Assembly: GCA_930367205.1 (NCBI GenBank)
Contig: OV884013.1
Span: 121,497,827 to 121,561,826, forward strand
Reading direction: 5' to 3'
DNA: 64,000 nucleotides
Source: Acanthosoma haemorrhoidale
Lineage: Eukaryota > Arthropoda > Insecta > Hemiptera > Acanthosomatidae
The position numbers were made by a program, and so were the translations under genes. Positions 57,371-64,000 of the stretch are shown one piece after another. The notes below the pieces were generated by a model. That model searched no databases. It was not told the origin of the DNA and saw only the letters and a program-made list of their open reading frames with translations. How positions within the stretch are numbered: position 1 is the first letter of the stretch; every line of letters begins with the position of its first letter.

Positions 57371-58540
57371 TAGACCGCATAAATACTAAAATACTGCATT
57401 GTTATCTATGAAAGGTTTTTCCATGCTGATGTGTGTTTTGGAATCGAAGGAGGGCTTCACTGAAAAACAAAAAAAAAGCAGCACTCAACTGTCTTTTGAA
57501 TAATAGCATCGACAATTAAAATAAATTGTTTATGTAAACTTTAACTCCCCAGTCGTAAAAATGTTATATCTATCAATTACTATTAAGTGTAGTTTCATCT
57601 TGCTATGACTATTCTTCTGAGAGAAGGAAGAAAAAATAATTTGTTTAATGTGGTTATTCAAAGGTCTATAAACGCAAATGAATACAATCTTGTACAATTT
57701 TTTAATTTCGTTGTGTGTTGTTGAATTAGAAAAATGAATCTTGCAATAGATTAAATAATCTTTAGTTTTTCATCAAGCTCTGTCAACTGCTCATTTCTTA
57801 ACCCTAATATCAAATCTTTAGATGATCAAAATACTTACTATTTGAGTTAATCATTTCAGATCCCAAAATAATTGAATAAAGTGAGCCTACTTGGTTAAAT
57901 TTTTCTTCTTCCATTTCGTGACTTGCAAGTTTATTCTTAAAAAGGAGGTAAGAGTCATTGGTTCGGAATAGACCCCCTCCTAGGCTTGGAAGTTGAAGCT
58001 GTGTCGAGGAATGAATTGGCATCTCCCCAGCACATATGGCTGTTGTTTAACCGTCTTCCCCACACTCTCTGCAGAGGAGCTAAACTTCATCCTTCATCTT
58101 TCCCCTGGCACCAGGAACCGTGAGCAGTGCATAATTTATAGCTTTTCTCTTGTAAGCATTTTCCTAACATGTTTATTATATGAGAAACCCCTCTTTAGCT
58201 TTGTTATTCGTGAATTGTGATGAAATTTTTGTTCCTTCCACGAGTGTAATTGTGATTTAAATATATTTTAAACTTGCTGAACTAATCAAATCCGTCTAAA
58301 AAATGATTTTAAACCGTTTCCGTACGTTAAAAATGGTGTTAGGTCTTCAATTCCCATAAGTCATTAAATAATTAATAATTAGATAACGATACTGTATACA
58401 TAGAGTACCGATGGGGTCGACTTAGCCTCGTGTAGGAAACTGAGTAGCTACATGAATAAACAAAGATTTTTTTTAAAAAGAAACATATGAATGTCTGGAA
58501 AAATAATTACTCAGAGAATAATGCTGCTGAGATTTCCTGA
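57371..58540. other. No recognisable gene
   Basis: AT-rich. Open frames at 57810-58022 and 57993-58220 have no motif. Confidence 0.4.
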
Positions 58541-58935
58541 CTGTCTTTCTGATCCAGAACTATGTAGCTCGTTCTCAGGAGATAAAACATTAAAAACTCA
58601 TACTCCAAAAATTCAGCATATTTCCTGTAGATTGGCTACATTTTATACAATTTCTGATTATCCTACAGAAATTATCCTAATATCTGATTTGCCATTGTAC
58701 AAAAGTATAACGATGCACTTTATACATTAATTTATTGAACATCATTACAAGTGATAGGGCTCACCTAAAGAGCTCATAAAAGTATCATAGACTTAAAACT
58801 AACTTACACTGGGTTTGTCAGGTGCTGCAAAGAGTCAAAAAACTTGATGTGTCTCCGTTGGATGAACTCACTCACCGAACGAAATTTCTGTCATACTCCT
58901 ACTAAAACCAACCTCTCGTTAAAACTATGTAATTG
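58541..58935 (-). mobile_element. J4 retrotransposon end
   Basis: Minus-strand copy with the same left edge as at 56.63 kb, the J4 3' UTR (TTTATACAATTTCTGATTAT, ACTTTATACATTAATTTATT) and ORF2 end codons (TTTGTCAGGTGCTGCAAAGA, AACTTGATGTGTCTCCGTTG). A deletion removes the RWQQ part found in the other copy. It ends against a dMar fragment. Confidence 0.75.
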
Positions 58936-58936
58936 G

Positions 58937-59420
58937 TGCAGTAAAGTGCTGGCAACCCCCCCCCCCCAAAAAAAAACAAAAACAATCTGACAGCAGACAG
59001 TTTAGGGTCAGTAAAACTGGAACGTTACACGATAGAACAACGTGTCTTTATTGTTGAACATTATCTCAAAAATAATCTCGAAAATTTCATACAAAATATG
59101 GTCGGAATAGTGTTTTGACTTCATCAACTGTGGTGAGATTAATTGAAAAATTTAGGAAGACTTGATCAGTTGGAGACACTAAACACACTGGTCGTCCAAA
59201 AACAAGCCGTTCAAATGTCAATATCCAAGCAGTGAGTGTTGAAAATCCATGAACCATCAATTCTGCGTCGTAGACAATAATTGCAAATTTTAAGAAGCTC
59301 TCTACAGCGTGTACTCACTAAAGCTCTGGGTCTCCATGATTACCAAATTTAGTTAAAACAATAATTGAAGACAGCCGACAAGATCAGAGTTCAGTTAACA
59401 TTTAGAGCAAAGTGGAAAGT
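58937..59420 (+). mobile_element. dMar fragment that keeps the central transposase region
   Basis: Plus-strand mariner sequence starting near the left end (GCAGTAAAGTGCTGGCAAC, then twelve C). The start codon context is degraded (LERYTIEQRV at about 59020), followed by FIVEHYLKNN and, after a deletion, KYGRNSVLTSSTV, RLIEKF and GDTKHTGRPKTSRSNVNI. Unlike copies 1, 2, 3 and 5 it does not jump at ENP (about 59249). It continues with stops and frame changes through ILRRRQ, LQILRSSLQRVLTKALGLHD and YQI, the second helix-turn-helix and start of the linker in this transposase family. Similarity fades after about 59400. It shows what the deleted copies lost. Confidence 0.8.
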
Positions 59421-60774
59421 CGTGAGATTTTAATAGCGTTACATTGTGACTGCCTTTACTTGGGAGCCAGTGGAGTTTCTGCGATGTAGTGGTCATCCAA
59501 AATATGTACTATATATAATACCTTGTAAATAAGTGAACATACATGAATGAAATGTGGCAATAGAAAGCCTTACAAAGGCAGTGGTCTTCTGGCTCAAGCA
59601 CAGGAAGGTGTCCGCTGACCCTTTGTAGTATTGTCGTCCTACATTATACATTGTATTCTCTCTCTGTCCCAGCCTTTCCATTTCCAAACTCCCTTCAGAT
59701 CTGAGGCTTCCCTCCCTATTCATCAGAAATAGGGCATCTACAGTACCTTCGCTTACTTTCCGTCATCAGTCCGAGAGTCCATCGGCTAATGGATATGCTT
59801 TGTGGTCCTTCTGATGAAAGCGCTCTTTAACTTAGTGCGGTTACTAGTTTCGTCAGATGACAGCTGTTAAGTCAATTGCTTCGCGGTTTTCAAGACATCG
59901 GTTCACTCGCCGGGAGCTATACCTATTGTAATGAAGCTCGACTGACAGGATATGTACTCCATACCCCCTACAACTCCTTCACTCCTATTAATATGCAAGA
60001 ACCGGAATATCTGATTGCCTGCTGAACTCCATCTATGTTATTAACTGATGGATGGAGCATTCTATATGCATTAGTGATGTTTTCAGAGTTCACAAGTTCC
60101 AGCAAGACAAAGGTTTTTTTTTGTCAGCGACGAATTTAAGATTAAAATAATTAATTTTTTTTTATTATTTCTAAAGTGGAAATATATTATTTTTTTGTCG
60201 ATATCTTCCCAGGCTAGTAAAATAAATTCTGTCTATGAATTTCAACCCAGAACCTTCATATCATTTTCGCTAACCATAACTCAATATTAGAGCCCAAATG
60301 AGTTTAAAAGCTTCAACTCTTTCATTCTTCAGGCAACTAATTTAGTGGAGGCCCCAGAAGACAGTCAAATCGTGCCAAAATAAAGCATTTCCGAGAATGG
60401 CAATCTTTTTTGAGTTAATGAAAAAATCGCAATGCTACATTTTCTATCAACAACCATAGTTAGTTATCACGCTGATTTTAATATCCTACTCATTGAAAAA
60501 CTATCCCCTCCTCTATAACTCCGACCATCTATAACTTCCATTCCCTCCCCCCTGAGTCATCCAGCTACATTGAATCCTATTCTAATAATATATACTCCCA
60601 TCTCATACCCAGAGTGACGATTAAGGTGGACATGCCCTGGTGACTAGCTAGGATTATGTTCATAGTTAGTTCCGTGTAATAAAGTGACAAGTGAAGTGGT
60701 TGTTTAATAATGAACTATTTTACAGCAATGAAAATGTTTTAGGCGTTAAAAATTGACCTTAAGATACCATCACA
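59421..60774. other. No recognisable gene
   Basis: Mixed composition. A 76-codon open frame (59493-59723, minus) has no domain. Confidence 0.4.
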
Positions 60775-61745
60775 CGAGGCAGTGGTGGTGTTGGCAGCGG
60801 CGGCTCCAGTGGACCTGGTTCTCCTGGAACAGCGCCTCAGGTCAAAGACGAAGAGGGGGCAAATGGAAGATCTTCCGCCTCCCCTACGGAGAAGAATCGA
60901 GGAAGAACCTGGGAGGTGGAAGGCCCTCATAGGCGAATGGACAACGTGGAGTGCCACGTGGACCAGTAAGACTAAGGGGAGCACCCTCAGGAAGTACTTC
61001 CCCTCAGTCCAGGGCAGGCTTAGGGCAAGATGGGTCTCCCCGGATTGCTGGACGTCACAGATGCTCACAGGACACGGCGGATTTCGTGGCAGGCTGTATG
61101 ATTACAAGAGGGCAGATAGCAAGTCATTGCGGAGGGCGTTACACGTTGGAACCAGCGAGAGCACGGCTGCTTCGCTCGATAGGGGAATATAGCCTGGACG
61201 AACCTGCCGTCGCTGGTCAACGACGAGAAGGGATACGAGGCGTTCCGTGGATTCATCGGGGATTGGAGGGACTTCAAGGCGCTTGGCACTTCTCGATATC
61301 CAGAGGGGTGGCTCGGGATGAGCAGCCGTAAGGCTCACCCGAAGCCAATGTTGTATCACCGGTCGGTGCGGGTCACTGTAAATATAGAATAAGATAGGAC
61401 TTAAAAGGATGTAGTTAGGATATAAGTATAGTTGTTAAGGGGGAAGAGGATGCACATCCCTAAGCATATTGTAAATAGTAGATAAGGCGAATTGTAAATA
61501 GGTTAGGTTAGCTGTAGTTATTAAGTTTAAAGGTTGTTTTCGTTGAATTTTTTTTTGTATTTTTGTTTTTGTTTGTTTGTGGTTTTGTTTTGAATAAAGG
61601 AGAAAAACAGAATAACGCAAGGTGCGCTGACCGGTGCAATCCCATTGCAGGTGACAGGCGACGTAACCCCATGAGCTCGCTTCACGTGCTTGTGGGGACA
61701 CCCCGTTTGAGGTTTTTACCTACGGATGCGGGGGGGGGACGGTTG
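60775..61745 (+). mobile_element. R1-like non-LTR retrotransposon, 3' end
   Basis: A GC-rich island of coding character (60.78-61.34 kb) followed by a 3' UTR (61.34-61.75 kb) that is shared with 20.98-21.32 kb. 5'-truncated: no reverse transcriptase motifs are present. The contrast in composition with the AT-rich surroundings marks it as a foreign insertion. Confidence 0.75.
60782..61380 (+). pseudogene. R1-like ORF2 C-terminal region, frameshifted
   Basis: The frame from 60782 (136 codons) reads KALIGEWTTWSATW, GSTLRKYFPSV, then RARWVSPDCWTSQMLTGHGG and FRGRLYDYKRADS. This matches the pattern of the C-terminal region of R1-type elements (W..W ... R..FP ... LTGHG.F...L). In intact relatives a Cys-His zinc knuckle of the HVLF-CPRW kind follows; here that segment appears deleted near 61130. 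The reading continues in other frames: ARLLRSIGEYSLDE near 61155-61200, then NLPSLVNDEKGYEAFRGFIG and DWRDFKALG to about 61290, like the usual last part (E...F...). At least two frameshifts. R1 elements usually sit in 28S rDNA, but no rDNA is seen, so a relative with other targets or a dead copy is likely. Confidence 0.7.
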
Positions 61746-62571
61746 GATGTGATGCTTTCAATAATGATACGTATTTATATATTGTAATGTTATTGTTAAT
61801 ATAAAAGAATATATAATAGTTATTCACCACCGGGCAAGATGTGATAAGGAAAACGGGAACAACTAGCTCCAGTTCTCGAAATAGACTGCCTTTATTTCTA
61901 TCTGTAATCCGATATATATTGGATGTTTACGTCCTATGCTCGTATTAGTTTCCAATAGAGAGCTTTCTCTGACTTTAACTTATATATAAGGGTTATATTC
62001 CGATAGAGGGTTTGAAGATAAGAGATAGCGGAGATAAGAAGATAATAATATATTCGGGATATTCTGCTAAGGGTGGGTGCTGAAGTGAAGGCTATGAGCA
62101 GACATCGGCAGACATGACTGAATGTTTGGAAGCTTCAAGGGCTGAAATCCGTTGATATCCCATCCTTGAAGTATGTCGGGTATGTGTTGGAAAAAGGCGA
62201 ACAGAAGAATAGCACATGCGCGTATCGAAGACTATCGACGTGTTAAACCCATAAAGTATACGTATTAATAATATACTAACTACTGAGTACCATAATCAAT
62301 ACGGTTCTCCGACGTTTAGAAACAGTTTAAGTGTTAGGGATAATTATTAATGTTAAGTATCGATAAGGTTATTTTAAATAAAAATACGATGTAGATTAAG
62401 AAATCCTTTATTATTTAATACTAAAACCTGATATTCTTATTTATTGGTTATTTAATGTCCCCACGTGGTCATATATTAAGTTTAACCCTAAGAGGTTAAA
62501 TTTGAATTTTAGGGTTTTCATTATAAGGTAAAATATATTAATAATATCCCGACTAGCAATTCACAAAAATA
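61746..62571. other. No recognisable gene
   Basis: AT-rich. No feature supported. Confidence 0.4.
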
Positions 62572-62573
62572 TA

Positions 62574-63561
62574 CAGTGGTATCCCGATATTTCGTATCCC
62601 GATTATTCGTATTTCCGGCTAATTCGTACTAATTTGCCGGTCCCCAGAGAAAATCCCGGTAAGTGGTATAAAAACAATGCATTTCAGTCCCCTCGGTAAT
62701 TCGTATTATTTTTATGCTTGAGGTCACTTAAAACGTCTTATAATACGTATTTACAGCTTAAAAACCTCGTTAATTCGTACTGTTTCAAGAAATGGAAAGA
62801 GGACAGTGCGAGACCAGAGAGCAGAATGAGTGCGAGATAAATGTTTTCTATAAAATCCCATATGTAATTCGTACTCTTTTTACTGAAAGGAAATAAGGAG
62901 AGGAGAGAGGGAAAGTTTTAGGAATTGTACTAAGCTTTTCTTTCGTTTCTACAGTTCAGTCTCGTTTTCGTTATCGTTGTGACACGTTACCTTGCCTCCG
63001 AAAAAAGTTAGCCTCTCTATTAAAGAGAAACAACAAATCATAAACGCCGTGGCCAGTGGCTTTAAGCAAATTGACGTATCCAAGCGTTTTAACGTCCCTC
63101 GTTCCACGATCGTATCAATCCTGAAGAACTTTCCTAACATCAAGCAGCAAAGTAAAACGTTTCAAGACTGGTGATTACCCACAACCTGAAGGGAACTTAA
63201 AAAAGTGGTTCGCGCAAGCAAGAAATTCAAATGTACCAGTTGGAGGAAATATACAAAGGAATTGACAATACCCGCCTGCAAGGATTGCGTCAAAAAAAAA
63301 AATACGGATTTTTTTTTGTACAAATGATTGGTGTTTATTTAATCTAGAACATAAGTATGTACATATTTTGTATTGTTTAGTTTAGTGTTAAGCAGTGTTT
63401 ATTGCATAGTTTTATCCTTATTACAATGTAAACATACTTCTTAATACATACATGTTGGCATTAATACGTTTTTTAATTTTGTACTCCCGATACTTGGTAT
63501 TCCCGATAATTCGTACCGAACTGTCAGTCCCTTGACAATACGAATTATCGGGATTCTACTG
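62574..63561 (+). mobile_element. Tigger/pogo-type DNA transposon, internally deleted
   Basis: A 988-bp element with TA on each side (62572-62573 and 63562-63563). Ends: CAGTGGTATCCCGATATTTC at the left and the inverse of CAGTAGAATCCCGATAATTC at the right, typical of pogo/Tigger elements. Several further ATTCGTA motifs lie near both ends (about 62604-62765 and 63485-63545). Full-length relatives are 2 to 3 kb; the DDE core is missing here. Confidence 0.92.
62992..63272 (+). pseudogene. Tigger transposase N-terminus (CENP-B-like)
   Basis: Codes for the DNA-binding start of a pogo-type transposase. The first frame reads PPKKVSLSIKEKQQIINAVA, then SGFKQIDVSKRFNVPRSTIV and SILKNF. This is the first helix-turn-helix (psq/CENP-B N type). 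The codon before PPKK is TTG where an ATG is expected, so the start has probably been lost. A frameshift and stop follow at 63171-63174. In the next frame GDYPQPEGNLKKWFAQARNS and NVPVGGNIQ match the second DNA-binding segment (the HTH of Tc5/CENP-B type, with its LKKWF core). A stop follows and the catalytic domain is absent, deleted before about 63290. Confidence 0.9.
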
Positions 63562-63563
63562 TA

Positions 63564-64000
63564 TATGTAAATCATAGTATGGTGCTAATCCTTTGGCATC
63601 AAGGACATATTGTTTTTCAAATCTCAGGTCATTGTTGTATCTCCAGAGACGAACCGCAAGGCCTGTGCCATTAATACCTGAGCTAGAACAAAAGGGATTT
63701 TTTGCACTGTGTGATTGGGCCCTCTGTTCTCCGGAGTCAGGTGACTGCAACTCAGCCCTGCACTGTCCTACAATCCCTCGTTACACGGCCATTCATCCCC
63801 GACACACCAGCGGCTCCTGCAGCTGCGAACTGATTGAGTTATAGGCCTGCTCTGACGCCCGGTAACGAGTCATTCAGCCGCCGTCAGTGCCCGTTAGTCA
63901 GGTAATTGGGTATCCGTCTGTCTGATCGCAGTCACGGAGGGCCAGTTCTCTCGTTTGTGAGGGGAACCCAAAAGGCGGAGGCTGGAATCCCGTTAACGAC
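63564..64000. other. GC-richer edge of window, no recognised gene
   Basis: From about 63640 the sequence is GC-richer than the rest of the window and not shared with other parts of it. Open frames of 64 and 83 codons lie on opposite strands and have no domain. It may be host DNA (an exon, promoter or conserved element) continuing beyond the window. Confidence 0.35.

Noticed and set aside
60951..61331. 126-codon plus-strand frame and several minus-strand frames in the R1-like relic
   Set aside because: Only pieces of these frames fit the family pattern; they arise from frameshifts in one GC-rich coding relic.
1..64000. Endogenous viral sequence, toxin gene, or a defence or biosynthetic cluster
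   Set aside because: I looked for these and saw no supporting domain or gene order. All recognisable coding remains belong to transposons.

Overview
The window is eukaryotic, AT-rich repeat DNA, most likely from an arthropod and probably an insect. The evidence is the mix of transposon families: jockey-like and R1-like non-LTR retrotransposons, mariner elements with a DUF4817-type N-terminus, an irritans/SETMAR-type mariner, a Merlin element and a pogo/Tigger element. I see no bacterial operons, no rRNA and no recognisable host protein-coding gene in 64 kb. The open frames that look real are pieces of transposases or reverse transcriptases, nearly all broken. The segment reads as intergenic or intronic DNA. 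The species cannot be named from the sequence alone.

DNA transposons. One mariner family (called dMar here) has nine copies or fragments, near 3.1, 15.6, 22.0, 29.4, 33.8, 37.9, 43.1, 47.0 and 58.9 kb. Four copies share the same internal deletion, which removes the middle of the transposase including the first catalytic Asp. The fragment at 58.9 kb still carries part of the missing segment and so resembles the parent. A different mariner (16238-17137) has matching terminal inverted repeats and has lost its last two catalytic residues. A Merlin element (51384-52388) has perfect 25-bp inverted repeats and keeps an open frame with all three acidic catalytic residues. A 988-bp Tigger/pogo derivative (62574-63561) is bounded by inverted repeats and TA duplications and retains only the CENP-B-like DNA-binding part.

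Retrotransposons. Three groups of 5'-truncated non-LTR elements recur. Family K (jockey/BS-like) has eight 3' ends plus two older relics, and its longest copy is 9368-10572. Family J (also jockey-like, subfamilies J1 to J4) has its best copy at 35081-36620, with reverse-transcriptase motifs A, B and C, plus about ten truncated 3' ends concentrated at 54.6-58.9 kb. An R1-like element is represented by a C-terminal coding relic and 3' UTR at 60.8-61.7 kb and by a second 3' UTR at 21.0-21.3 kb. Several J insertions keep clear target-site duplications.

Other repeats. Repeat M (12.3-13.6 kb and 48.2-49.1 kb) is unclassified, and each copy is interrupted by a J retroelement. Repeat L occurs at 19.4-20.0 (a tandem pair), 28.8 and 33.0 kb. 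There are two minisatellites (4.26-4.89 kb with a 98-bp higher-order period; 50.76-51.10 kb with eleven 31-bp units), a (CT)35 tract and a tRNA-like relic at 14.4 kb. The remaining stretches show nothing I can support. The main biology visible is layered transposon decay: internal-deletion derivatives, 5'-truncated insertions and nested insertions.
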